Shown: positions 31,750 to 40,533 of the stretch, piece after piece
Layout of the letters: every line of letters begins with the position of its first letter
How positions within the stretch are numbered: the stretch's first letter is position 1
Assembly (NCBI GenBank): GCA_963847715.1
Contig: CAWKAZ010000014.1
Span: forward strand, 186,001 to 250,000
DNA length: 64,000 bases
Reading direction: 5' to 3'
DNA from: Acidiflorens sp963847715
GTDB taxonomy: Bacteria; Acidobacteriota; Terriglobia; Terriglobales; Acidobacteriaceae
Made by a program: the position numbers and the translations under genes
The notes under the pieces: model-generated
The model's database searches: none
What the model saw: the letters and a program-made list of their open reading frames with translations, nothing else
Told to the model about the DNA's origin: nothing

Positions 31750-33338
31750 TGGCTGCCCGTCAGGCGGCGCAATTCCAGAAGCACATAGAATCGCAAACGG
31801 TGCCACTTCGCTGGGGGCAACAATTTCTGCTGTACGCCCTCTTCTTTGTGGGATTGATGCTTCTGCACGCGCCTCTTTTGCGTCTACCTTATTTTTGGGA
31901 CGAGGCCGGTTACTACGTTCCCGCAGCGCGGGACCTCCATCTCTCGGGAACGCTGATTCCGCAGTCGACACCGTCGAACGCGCATCCTCCGCTGGTGATG
32001 GCGTGGCTGGCGCGGGCGTGGCGCGTCTTCGGATATTCAGCGTTGGTTACGCGCTCTGCGATGATTGCCCTCAGCGCCTTCTCGCTGTTGGGACTCCTTC
32101 GACTAGCGCGGGTCGCTGCGAACTTTCAAGTGGCATGGGCTACGACTGCGCTCGTTGCTCTCTATCCTGTATATTTCACGCAAAGTTCTCTGGCGCAAGT
32201 TGACCTGCCTGCAGCGGGACTTACCTTTTGGGCGTTGGCTGCTTATATAGAAGACTGCCGATGGAAACAGGTGCTGTGGTTTTCGCTTGCGGCCTTGGCG
32301 AAGGAAACCGCCATTCTTGCTCCGCTGGCGCTTCTTGGTTGGGAATTGCTTGCTCATTTTGTTCGTCCGCGATGGCGCGAGATTCTGCCGCCGGAAGATC
32401 GGCGCACGAAGTGGTTTCACTTCTTGTTTCCGGTTGTGCCGTTGGCGTGCTGGTATGGCTTCCACTACGTGAAGACAGGTTTCCTGCTCGGTAACCCTGA
32501 ATTCTTTCGCTACAACGTGGCGGCGACGCTCAGTCCGCTGCGTATCCCGCTGTCCCTGGGTATGCGGCTCTGGCAATTGTTGGGATACTTCGGTGTTTAC
32601 TTGCTGACGCTGGCAGGATTGCTGGCCATGCTGCGTCCGCCGCTGACGGAGGGGAAGGTAGAGCGTCCGCGAATTCCGTTCTGGATACAGGCGGCGTTTG
32701 TTTCCGTGGTGTTCGCTTACCTCGCCTTCATGTCGGCGGTTGGTGGAGCGGTGCTGGCCCGCTACATGCTGCCGGTGGTTCCGCTGGTGATGCTCGCGTT
32801 GGTATCAACGCTATGGCGTCGGATTAGATATTGGAGGTTGATGGTCGCGGCTGTGGCGATTGCATTTGTTGCCGGGCTGTTCAGCAATCCTCCTTATGGG
32901 TTTACCCTCGAAGATAATCTGGCGTACCGCGACTACATCGTGATGCATGTTGAGGCCGACCGGTTCCTTGCGCTGCGCTATCCGGGAACGCGTGTCTTGA
33001 CGGCGTGGCCCGCCTCAGACGAACTCTCCCGCCCATGGCTAGGCTATGTGAGCCAGCCTTTTCGAGTCCTGCGGATTGAGGATTTTTCGCCGCCACAAAT
33101 TGACGTTGCGGTGAAGGGTCGACGTTACTACGACATTGTTGTCGTCTTCTCTACAAAGTATCAGCCAGCGCATCCGCTGCTTGAGAATTGGCTTTGGTGG
33201 CAGCGGATCAAGGAAAGGTTCTTCGGCTACCATCGCGACTTGCTGCCCGAAGAGATCGCCCAGCGTGTTGGCGGCACGATTGCTTATCACGACGAACGGG
33301 ATGGACAGTGGGTTGCGGTGATCGCGATGGGGCGGTGA
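31749..33338 (+). CDS. Integral membrane glycosyltransferase, GT39/ArnT-like
   Basis: The 529-residue protein has about ten membrane helices and the N-terminal loop motif YFWDEAGYYVPAARDL. The Asp-Glu pair in that loop is the conserved acidic motif of GT-C enzymes such as ArnT and protein mannosyltransferases. A second acidic-loop region follows (QSSLAQVDLPAAGL). Such enzymes move a sugar from a polyprenyl phosphate carrier to an acceptor on the outer face of the membrane. The ATG overlaps the DUF3467 stop. A second, unrelated-looking GT39 protein is convergent with it. Confidence 0.82.
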   Translation: MAARQAAQFQKHIESQTVPLRWGQQFLLYALFFVGLMLLHAPLLRLPYFWDEAGYYVPAARDLHLSGTLIPQSTPSNAHPPLVMAWLARAWRVFGYSALVTRSAMIALSAFSLLGLLRLARVAANFQVAWATTALVALYPVYFTQSSLAQVDLPAAGLTFWALAAYIEDCRWKQVLWFSLAALAKETAILAPLALLGWELLAHFVRPRWREILPPEDRRTKWFHFLFPVVPLACWYGFHYVKTGFLLGNPEFFRYNVAATLSPLRIPLSLGMRLWQLLGYFGVYLLTLAGLLAMLRPPLTEGKVERPRIPFWIQAAFVSVVFAYLAFMSAVGGAVLARYMLPVVPLVMLALVSTLWRRIRYWRLMVAAVAIAFVAGLFSNPPYGFTLEDNLAYRDYIVMHVEADRFLALRYPGTRVLTAWPASDELSRPWLGYVSQPFRVLRIEDFSPPQIDVAVKGRRYYDIVVVFSTKYQPAHPLLENWLWWQRIKERFFGYHRDLLPEEIAQRVGGTIAYHDERDGQWVAVIAMGR

Positions 33339-33368
33339 CCTTTCTTACATCAGGCGTAGCTTTGCGCG

Positions 33369-34886
33369 TCATCCAAAGCGTCGGTGACTTTCCCAGTAAA
33401 CCGGCCAGGGCAGTTGTAAGTTTCTGCAAAGCAAGATGTCGGGATGATCGCGCGACTCCTCGTTTTCGACACCGAATGGATTCGTGTTTCTTGCGGCCAC
33501 GACACAGCTGCCAAATAGCTTTTTGGCTTCATCTAAGTCGAAGCCGGCAAGGATCACGGTTTGCGGCATCCGCGGGTCGTAGCCGCGGTACCAGAAAGAA
33601 TTTGTCAGGCTCATGGCATGAGGCAGGCCAAGCGTCGGCCCGTAGAGATTCAGAGCGCCGGCTTCTCCATAATTACCAGTGAGAATTCCGGTGTGCCCGC
33701 GCTCTTCCGCGGACAATGAGAGATAGACACTGGCGACAGAACGCGCGAGATCAGGCCAGCCCAGTTCCTCGCGAAATTGATCGTGCATCTTGCTGGTGAC
33801 CTTCCAAAGACCCGACCCGATCGGCGCAACCGGCATCACGAGCAACGCGAAAGCGGCCCCTCCGATAAGAATCGCCGCCCATTGTCCGCAATATGCGACT
33901 CGCGCCCATGCGGGGCGCAACCGGCCGAGATAATCGGCAAACAGGACACTGCCTCCGGCAATGAGCATTGGATATAGCGGCGCGGTGTAGTAGGAACGTG
34001 AACCTGCGAGCGCGAATAACGCGAAGCTGAGGACGAACGTCCAGCCCAGTAAACGATAGCGCTGGCCTTGTGGACTGAGGAGATAGAACCACAGCCCCAG
34101 GATGGTAAGAGGAGCAGTCGCGAGGTTCACACAGACCCAAAGTTGGTCATTGAAAAATCCGCTGTATCGGCCCTGCCGCAGGTCGCGGGCGTGCAGATGG
34201 GAAAGAAATTCCAAAGATATGAAGTGATGTTGCATCTGCCAGATGAGGTTAGGCAGAAAGATGAGAATGGAAGCGGCAACGCCGATCCAAAGCCAGGGGC
34301 TACGCAGGAAACTGCGGGCCGGTGTTAGCAGCACCGCACCCGCGACGCCAAGAGCCAGAAAGCCCATTGTGTAGCGCGTCTCCATGCCGATGCCTATAAC
34401 TGCCCCAATCGGCAGCCACCAGCGCGGATCGTCGGACTTCAGAAGACGCACGATAAAATACGCAGCGGTGACGCCCCAGAGATAGTCGAACGAGACGTAT
34501 TGGAATACTGCACCTTGTATAAGAGAAACGGGAGATATTCCCGCACCCACAGCAGCCAGAACCTGAACGTGGCGTTTTCCTCCGAGTTCCTTCGCAATCA
34601 AACCCGTCAGTACCATGACCGCGCTAACCGCCATCGCGGAGAAGACGCGAAAACCGATGAGCGAAGTCCCGAACAGGATCAACTCCAGGCGGCCGATGAG
34701 TGGTGTTATGGGCGGGTAGGCTACAAAACCCCAATCAAGGTGGCGCGCATCGTCGAGAAATTGAAGTTCATCGCGGTGGAATCCGTACTGGCCATTGGTT
34801 GCGATGTGGAGCGCAATGCGCGCCGTTGCTACGAGAACCAGCACACCAAAGTCGGAAGGCAGCAAATCCGCGACTCGTTTTCCCAT
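33369..34886 (-). CDS. Integral membrane glycosyltransferase, GT39 / PMT_2 family
   Basis: The 505-residue protein has the first-loop motif YGFHRDELQFLDDARHLDWG, with the Asp-Glu expected for PMT_2-domain GT-C transferases, followed by YPPITPLIGRL. About ten further membrane helices follow, then a C-terminal soluble region with NYGEAGALNLYGP and NSFWYRGYDP. Acceptor and sugar cannot be assigned. It converges with the GT39-like gene at 33338, with a 30-bp gap. The downstream modC end lies 25 bp beyond its start but belongs to another unit. Confidence 0.87.
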   Translation of the reverse strand: MGKRVADLLPSDFGVLVLVATARIALHIATNGQYGFHRDELQFLDDARHLDWGFVAYPPITPLIGRLELILFGTSLIGFRVFSAMAVSAVMVLTGLIAKELGGKRHVQVLAAVGAGISPVSLIQGAVFQYVSFDYLWGVTAAYFIVRLLKSDDPRWWLPIGAVIGIGMETRYTMGFLALGVAGAVLLTPARSFLRSPWLWIGVAASILIFLPNLIWQMQHHFISLEFLSHLHARDLRQGRYSGFFNDQLWVCVNLATAPLTILGLWFYLLSPQGQRYRLLGWTFVLSFALFALAGSRSYYTAPLYPMLIAGGSVLFADYLGRLRPAWARVAYCGQWAAILIGGAAFALLVMPVAPIGSGLWKVTSKMHDQFREELGWPDLARSVASVYLSLSAEERGHTGILTGNYGEAGALNLYGPTLGLPHAMSLTNSFWYRGYDPRMPQTVILAGFDLDEAKKLFGSCVVAARNTNPFGVENEESRDHPDILLCRNLQLPWPVYWESHRRFG

Positions 34887-34911
34887 AGGTCGGACTCTTC
34901 TCGCAATCTTG

Positions 34912-36066
34912 TCACATGCCCATCAGATGGCAGGAATGGGTTTTCACGACGACCCATACTTTCTTGCCAGAAGTAAGCTGCAGGGCATCGCGCGCTGCCA
35001 GGGTCAGGTGTACTTCAAACTCCGTGCCGCTGCAATCGACCATCGCCGAGACGATGACGTCTTTTTGTGCCACTCGCCGAATTTTCCCTGGCAAAACGTT
35101 GCGGGCGCTCAGTCCGTGGGGATATTCCGTTGCCAGCAGCAAATCTCCGGCGCGAACGCCAACCCGCAGGCGCGATCCCACTTCGGCTCGGATCAGCGGA
35201 GTTTCCACGTCGACTTCTTTGCCGACGCGGCAGGTCATGGTGCCACGATTTTCGCTTAACGCTTGCACTGTGGCATCGAAGATGTTTTCGAATCCGGAGA
35301 GATGCGCTACGGTTTCGACCTGCGGAGCATTCATGACTTCGTGGGGCAATCCCTGAGCCACGATTCTCCCCGCGTCAAGAATGATGACTTCGTCGCCGAG
35401 GGCGAAGACTTCATCGCGGTCGTGAGTGACAAAGAGAATCGGCACTCGGTGATTCTGGTTCCAGCGGCGGAGATCGCCCACGAGAGATGACTTCGTCGGT
35501 CGGTCGAGCGCGGCTAGCGGCTCATCGAGCAACAGGGCGCGCGGTTCGGTCACGAGTGCGCGCGCCAGGGCTACTCGTTGACGCTCGCCTCCGGAGATAT
35601 TTGCAGGTCGCCGATCCTGCAGGTCTGCGATTCGAAACGCTTCGAGAATCGCCAGGCTGCGGGATTTCCGTTCCGCCGGTGAAAGCGCGTGTAGGCCGTA
35701 CTCTATGTTCTGCTCAGCGGTCAGGTGAGGGAACAGAGCGAGATCCTGATGCACGTATCCGATCTGGCGTTTCCAGGCCGCAACGTTGACCTTCTTTTCT
35801 GAATCGTACGCCTCCTCGCCGCCGGCGACGATCCGGCCTTCGTCAGGCTGCGTGAGTCCCGCGATGCAATCGAGCAAGGTGGTTTTTCCTGCGCCCGAGG
35901 CTCCGAACAGGATGGTGAAGCCGGCCAAAGCCCGGAAGTGTACGTTCAGATTGAAAGTGCCCTCTGGATTCGGGAAGCGTTTGCGGATTCGCACTTCGAG
36001 TTCGGACGAGATCGGCTGCGGCACTTGCGACGAGGCTGAAGGTGTCGACCCGGAGATTACCGCCAT
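34912..36066 (-). CDS. modC: Molybdate ABC transporter ATP-binding protein
   Basis: The 384-residue protein has Walker A GASGAGKT at 55-62, signature ISGGERQR, Walker B LLLDEPLAALD and the switch histidine in VTHDRDEV. The C-terminal part holds a TOBE/MOP-like domain (GLSARNVLPGKIRRV, and the final EVHLTLAARDALQLTSGKKVW), which senses oxyanion in ModC proteins. It powers molybdate uptake with ModB and ModA. The ATG at 36066 overlaps the end of modB; an ATG at 36081 is also possible. It is the last gene of the molybdenum operon. Confidence 0.93.
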   Translation of the reverse strand: MAVISGSTPSASSQVPQPISSELEVRIRKRFPNPEGTFNLNVHFRALAGFTILFGASGAGKTTLLDCIAGLTQPDEGRIVAGGEEAYDSEKKVNVAAWKRQIGYVHQDLALFPHLTAEQNIEYGLHALSPAERKSRSLAILEAFRIADLQDRRPANISGGERQRVALARALVTEPRALLLDEPLAALDRPTKSSLVGDLRRWNQNHRVPILFVTHDRDEVFALGDEVIILDAGRIVAQGLPHEVMNAPQVETVAHLSGFENIFDATVQALSENRGTMTCRVGKEVDVETPLIRAEVGSRLRVGVRAGDLLLATEYPHGLSARNVLPGKIRRVAQKDVIVSAMVDCSGTEFEVHLTLAARDALQLTSGKKVWVVVKTHSCHLMGM

Positions 36067-36731
36067 GGACCTACCGCCCATGGCCGCCGATTCAATCCGT
36101 ACACGGTCGACAGAACGAGGAAAGAAATTAGGAGCAGCACGAGCGCGGTCTGGTTGGCGCTCGAATAATTCGCGGTCTGCACCTGATCGTAAATATCGAT
36201 GGAGATGGTGCGTGTTACGCCGGGAATGTTGCCTCCGACCATGAGCACGACTCCAAACTCGCCCAACGTGTGCGCGAAGCTGAGCGCGAAACCTGTGACC
36301 AGCCCAGCTTTCGAGAGGGGCAGGACGATGCGTCGGAAGGTTTGAAGCGGGGAACATCCGAGTGAGGCCGAGGCGCGAAGCAATGAGGAGTCAACCGCTC
36401 CGAATGCCGCAGCAAACGGTTGTACCGCGAAGGGCAGGCTGTACAGCAACGAGCCGATCACCAGCCCTTCGAAGGTGAAGGCAAGCGTGTGTCCTGTAAG
36501 CGACTCATACCAACGGCCGAAGGGGCTTCGCGAACCGAGTGCCACTAAGACATAAAAACCCAGCACCGTTGGCGGCAGAACGATGGGGAGTGCGACCGCA
36601 GCTTCGACCAGAAACTTCCAACGCCAGCGCGAGTAAGTGATCCAGTAGGCGACGGGGATTCCGATAACGAGCAGCAGCGTTGATACGATGGCTGCGAGAC
36701 GTAGAGTCAGCCAGAATGCCTGCCAGCTCAT
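36057..36731 (-). CDS. modB: Molybdate ABC transporter permease
   Basis: The 224-residue protein has five or six membrane helices (LAAIVSTLLLVIGIPVAYW, LPIVLPPTVLGFYVLVALG and others). The EAA-type coupling loop reads RASASLGCSPLQTFRRIVLPLS. The length matches ModB. The ATG at 36731 follows the modA stop by 14 bp, and its end overlaps modC, so the three transporter genes are tightly coupled. It forms the membrane channel for molybdate. Confidence 0.93.
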   Translation of the reverse strand: MSWQAFWLTLRLAAIVSTLLLVIGIPVAYWITYSRWRWKFLVEAAVALPIVLPPTVLGFYVLVALGSRSPFGRWYESLTGHTLAFTFEGLVIGSLLYSLPFAVQPFAAAFGAVDSSLLRASASLGCSPLQTFRRIVLPLSKAGLVTGFALSFAHTLGEFGVVLMVGGNIPGVTRTISIDIYDQVQTANYSSANQTALVLLLISFLVLSTVYGLNRRPWAVGPWR

Positions 36732-36745
36732 CGGCGCGTCTCCAT

Positions 36746-37510
36746 TCAGGGTTTCTCCGAAGGCAGGCTGAAGCCGTAGCTGTTGAGCACGGAAGTGGCT
36801 TCTGGGCTGCGAACGAAATCCAGGAACTTTCGGGCGGCATCTTGCTTGTTGGATTTTGAAATCACGACTGCGGCCTGGTTCAGTGTGGGATAGGCATCGA
36901 GCGGTACTGTCCAATAGCTGCCCTTACCTTTCATCGCCGGCGCCAGCGCGTGCGAGAGCGCTATCAGTCCAGCTTGGGCATTGCCCGATTCGACAAATTG
37001 AGCGGATTGAGAGACGTTTTCTCCGACGACCAGGCGGGACGACACCTCATCGTAGATTCCGAAGTGACGCAGTGCGGCTTCGGCGGCTCGTCCATAGGGA
37101 GCGGTTGCAGGATTCGCGATCGAAATTTTCTTGACCGATGGGTCGAGCAAGGCTTGCATTCCCAGCTTCGGCAAATCGAGCGTCGAACTGCTCGGCACCC
37201 ACAGCACCAAGCGGCCAACCGCGTAGCGGTAGAGCGTGTCTTTGAAAGCGAGGCCTTCGGTGATCAGTTGTTGAGGGTAGGCTTCATCCGCTGAGAAGAA
37301 AACATCGAAGGGTGCGCCGTTGCGGATCTGATTCGTGAGATTGCCGGAGGATCCGAAGGAGAGCTTCACCGTCTGCCCAGTCTTTTTGGCGTAGACATCG
37401 ACAATTTGCGGAAGGGCCGCGCTCATGTCGGCGGCTGCCGCGACAGTGATCTCTTGAGCGATCGCGCAAGTTGCTGTGAGGAGGAGTAGTAGCGCTAGCA
37501 GTTTTCTCAT
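36746..37510 (-). CDS. modA: Molybdate-binding periplasmic protein
   Basis: The protein of about 254 residues has a signal peptide (RKLLALLLLLTATCAIA) and a type-2 periplasmic binding fold. Recognisable ModA segments include ITVAAAADMSAALPQI, LSFGSSGNLTNQIRNGAP, FDVFFSADEAYP and NPATAPYGRAAEAAL. The serines in the GSSGN loop are expected to hold the oxyanion. It delivers molybdate to ModBC. It begins only 30 bp after the end of the molybdenum hydroxylase large subunit gene, which suggests co-transcription. A TTG four codons upstream is an alternative start. Confidence 0.93.
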   Translation of the reverse strand: MRKLLALLLLLTATCAIAQEITVAAAADMSAALPQIVDVYAKKTGQTVKLSFGSSGNLTNQIRNGAPFDVFFSADEAYPQQLITEGLAFKDTLYRYAVGRLVLWVPSSSTLDLPKLGMQALLDPSVKKISIANPATAPYGRAAEAALRHFGIYDEVSSRLVVGENVSQSAQFVESGNAQAGLIALSHALAPAMKGKGSYWTVPLDAYPTLNQAAVVISKSNKQDAARKFLDFVRSPEATSVLNSYGFSLPSEKP

Positions 37511-37539
37511 TGCACCGCCCAAGAAAGCTTCTGTTTCGT

Positions 37540-39792
37540 CTAGACCAGTTTCGTTTTAGAAAGGGGCAACTCTCGGACACGTTTTCCCGTGGCTGCAAAC
37601 ACGGCGTTGTATAGAGCGGGCGCGAATGGCGGAACGCCCGGTTCGCCAACGCCCGCCGGTGGCGCATCGCTTTCCACGATGTGCACTTCGACGTGCCGCG
37701 GCGCGCGATTCATTCTGACCAATGGATAATTATGGAAATTGCTTTGGTTCACAGCGCCATCGGTTGCCGTGATCTCGCCGAACAGGGCCAGAGTCGCGCC
37801 GAACACGGCTGCGCCTTCCATTTGGTAGCGGACATTGTCGGGGCTGACGACAGTTCCCGCATCGACCGCGGTCCAAACGTTCGGAATGTGCACCTGGCCT
37901 TTGGTGTCCACTTCTACCTCGACTACCGTTGCTACATACGTGAGAAAACTGCGGTGTGCGGCAAAGCCCAGGCCACGTCCTTTGCCCATAGTCTTCTTAC
38001 TCCAGCCGGATTTCTCCGCCGCAATTTCGATTACCCGGCGCAGGCGCGCGGTGTCGTAGGGAAACAGGTCCAAGGACGCGCCATAATTCTGGTACTTCGT
38101 GCCGGAGAAGTCGATCTTTCGATCGGCGCCAAGTAAAGCCAGTTGATACTGCACCGGATCTTTCTTGGCGGCGTGTGCGAGTTCGTCGGTGAAAGATTGC
38201 AAAGCAAACGCATGAAAAAGATTGGTCACGCTGCGCAACCAACCGATGCGGACATTGGCGCGCGCGGGACCCATCTCAGCGCGGTGATTGGGAAGGTTGA
38301 AAGGCAAATCGGTCCAGCCGTTGTCCGTTTCGTCCTGGCCGGGATAAAGAACCTCAGCGTCGGTCGTAGATGCACTGCCCTGAAACACCGATCGCTGCAG
38401 CCAGGCCGTGGGCTTGCCATCCGCGCCAATCGCGGCTTTAAGGTACATCGCGGCGGAAGGATGGTAATAGCAGAAGCGAATGTCGTCCTCGCGGCTCCAG
38501 GTGACTTTCACCGGCTTCTTTAATTTCTGAGAAAGTACGGCTGCTTCGGAAACGAAATCTCCAAACGACTTGCGCCCGAAACCTCCGCCCAGCAGGGTGA
38601 CGTGGCAGATTACGTCTTCCGGTTTGAGTCCGAGCAGCTCTGCGAGCGTTTTCTGCACCTGCTGCGGGTCCTGCACCGGAGCCCAGCAGTAGGCTTTTCC
38701 CTCGCGGACGTCAACGACAGCGACGGGTGGTTCCATCGGAGTGTGGGCGAGGTGCGGAGTGTAGTATTCGGCCTCGATTACATTGGCGCCAGTCTTGAAG
38801 GCCACGTCAACGTCGCCGATGTTGCGAATCACGTTTCCGGGCTTGTGCGAAGTTTCGGTCAGAGTCTTCCGGAATTCTTCGGAGTTGTACCCGACATGCG
38901 ATCCGTTGTCCCACTCGACTTTCAGTTTCTTTCGTCCCTGGAACGCGGCCCAGGTGTTGTCGGCGATTACGGCCACTCCTCCCAAGGGTTGAAAGCCATG
39001 CGGAGGCTTGAATGCGTCGAGTACCACGGTCTGCTTAACGCCGGTAACCTTGAGCACTTCTTTATCGTCATGCGATTTGACACTCGCGCCCAGCACCGCA
39101 GGCCTTTCGATCGCGGCGTAAACCATGCCGTCTATCCGTTGATCGATGCCGTAGCGCGCCTTGCCATTGAGCATGTCCCGGAGATCGTATAGATGATGAT
39201 TGTCTTTTCCGATGTAGCGCCATGCCTTAGATGGATTGAGCTTCAACTCTTCCCGGGAGGGAACTGGTTGCTTGGCTGCGGATGCCGCCAGCTCACCGAA
39301 TCCAAGCTTGCGTCCGCTGGCGCGATGTAGAACGAAGTGTGGCTCGCTGGTGTCGCATTCCCCGGGAGGAACGTTCCACTGTGCTGCAGCTGCGCGAATC
39401 AGCATCAGGCGTCCTGCGGCGCCAGTTTGTCGCATCACGTCGAAGAAATCGCGGACGGAGTGGGAGGTATCGGTTTCCTGGTCACCATATTTTGGATCGC
39501 CGAGGGCCTGCTCCACCTTGACGCGGCTCCAATCGGCGCCCAGTTCATCGGCGAGCACGATCGGAAGGGAAGTCTTGATTCCATTTCCCATCTCGGTGCG
39601 GTGCGCGATAATCGTAACCGTTCCGTCCGGGGCGATCGCCGTCCAAAGGCTGGGTTGGAGTGGCGCGGGAGCGGCTTCGCCCTCCGCGGCCCACAGTGGT
39701 TCGGGTAACAATCTCGCGGTTAATATGAAGGCTCCTGTGGCAAGAGTGCCTTCCAGAAAATCGCGACGGGAAAGATTGTCGATCAACTTCAT
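37540..39792 (-). CDS. iorB: Molybdopterin-dependent oxidoreductase large subunit (isoquinoline 1-oxidoreductase beta type)
   Basis: The 750-residue protein starts with a twin-arginine signal (LSRRDFLEGTLATGAF), implying export after cofactor insertion. It belongs to the xanthine-oxidase superfamily. Molybdopterin-contact segments include LGGGFGRKSFGDFVSEAA, and the final GVGEPGVPPFAPALYNA carries the glutamate expected as catalytic base. The 4-bp ATGA overlap with the [2Fe-2S] subunit gene shows they are made together. Relatives hydroxylate N-heterocycles or oxidise aldehydes with water as oxygen source, and the substrate cannot be read here. The longer frame to 40188 only runs inside iorA. 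No FAD subunit is nearby, as expected for the two-subunit class. Confidence 0.9.
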   Translation of the reverse strand: MKLIDNLSRRDFLEGTLATGAFILTARLLPEPLWAAEGEAAPAPLQPSLWTAIAPDGTVTIIAHRTEMGNGIKTSLPIVLADELGADWSRVKVEQALGDPKYGDQETDTSHSVRDFFDVMRQTGAAGRLMLIRAAAAQWNVPPGECDTSEPHFVLHRASGRKLGFGELAASAAKQPVPSREELKLNPSKAWRYIGKDNHHLYDLRDMLNGKARYGIDQRIDGMVYAAIERPAVLGASVKSHDDKEVLKVTGVKQTVVLDAFKPPHGFQPLGGVAVIADNTWAAFQGRKKLKVEWDNGSHVGYNSEEFRKTLTETSHKPGNVIRNIGDVDVAFKTGANVIEAEYYTPHLAHTPMEPPVAVVDVREGKAYCWAPVQDPQQVQKTLAELLGLKPEDVICHVTLLGGGFGRKSFGDFVSEAAVLSQKLKKPVKVTWSREDDIRFCYYHPSAAMYLKAAIGADGKPTAWLQRSVFQGSASTTDAEVLYPGQDETDNGWTDLPFNLPNHRAEMGPARANVRIGWLRSVTNLFHAFALQSFTDELAHAAKKDPVQYQLALLGADRKIDFSGTKYQNYGASLDLFPYDTARLRRVIEIAAEKSGWSKKTMGKGRGLGFAAHRSFLTYVATVVEVEVDTKGQVHIPNVWTAVDAGTVVSPDNVRYQMEGAAVFGATLALFGEITATDGAVNQSNFHNYPLVRMNRAPRHVEVHIVESDAPPAGVGEPGVPPFAPALYNAVFAATGKRVRELPLSKTKLV

Positions 39793-40253
39793 GCGGGCTG
39801 TCCGTTGGCCGGTTGCTTGGCTGCCTGATGGATGGCCGCGCGAATTCGCTGGTAGGTGCCACAGCGGCACAGATTGCCCGACATCGCGATATCGATATCC
39901 TGATCGTTCGGATTCTTGTTCTCTTTCAGTAGCGCGATGGCCTGCATGATCTGGCCCGACTGGCAGTACCCGCATTGTGGAACGCGGATCTCCAGCCACG
40001 CCTTCTGGACGGGATGCATGGGTGCGATGCCTTCGATGGTCGTGATCTCGGCGCCGCTTACTTCTTTCATCGGGGTGCTGCAGGAGCGGATGGCCGCGCC
40101 GTCTCGATGTACCGTGCAGGCACCGCATAGGGACATGCCGCATCCGAATTTCGTTCCGGTGAGTTGCGCGACGTCGCGCAAGTACCACAGCAACGGCATG
40201 TCGGGATCGCCGTCAAACGTCGACGCCTTCCCGTTTACTTTGAAACGGATCAT
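39789..40253 (-). CDS. iorA: [2Fe-2S] subunit of molybdenum hydroxylase (IorA type)
   Basis: The 154-residue protein contains both iron-sulphur clusters of the family. The plant-ferredoxin-like cluster uses C38, C43, C46 and C58 (FGCGMSLCGAC, then SCS). The second uses C94, C97, C129 and C131 (QCGYCQSGQ, then NLCRCGTY). It passes electrons from the molybdenum centre to an external acceptor, probably a cytochrome. It is the first gene of the operon, with AAGGGG a few bases before the ATG, and overlaps iorB by four bases. Confidence 0.94.
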   Translation of the reverse strand: MIRFKVNGKASTFDGDPDMPLLWYLRDVAQLTGTKFGCGMSLCGACTVHRDGAAIRSCSTPMKEVSGAEITTIEGIAPMHPVQKAWLEIRVPQCGYCQSGQIMQAIALLKENKNPNDQDIDIAMSGNLCRCGTYQRIRAAIHQAAKQPANGQPA

Positions 40254-40379
40254 TGGGCCCCTTGCTCAACCGGATGCACGCGAAATTGATTTCCATATCC
40301 TAGTCGGAGTCGGGCAAATCTGGAAGAGAGGGAGGCTTATGAGACACCGTCTGAGCACTCCTCGCGGTCTGGCTTCGAA

Positions 40380-40457
40380 TCCACCACGGAGGCACAGAGT
40401 CACGGAGGAGAAGCAACTTCCAGGATTTTCTCCGTGACTCTGTGCCTCGGTGGTGGA
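40380..40457. repeat. Long near-perfect inverted repeat in a divergent promoter region
   Basis: Two 28-base arms (40380-40407 and 40430-40457) pair with a single mismatch around a 22-base loop. The arm core reads GGCACAGAGTCACGG. It sits between the divergent iorA and ubiD genes. This sequence type (accacggaggcacagagt) is, to my recollection, a common dispersed repeat in soil bacteria, so it may be a mobile palindrome rather than an operator. Confidence 0.8.
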
Positions 40458-40533
40458 TTGCCGCTTGCGGCGCGGCGAATCTGGGTCTTCTCCTTGTTAC
40501 GCGTCTATAATCGACTGTCATTCAGGAGGAGCT

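Noticed and set aside
40254..40533. Molybdenum-cofactor riboswitch upstream of iorA
   Set aside because: The only strong structure is a simple long hairpin with a dispersed-repeat sequence; no multi-stem arrangement like the known Moco RNA is seen.
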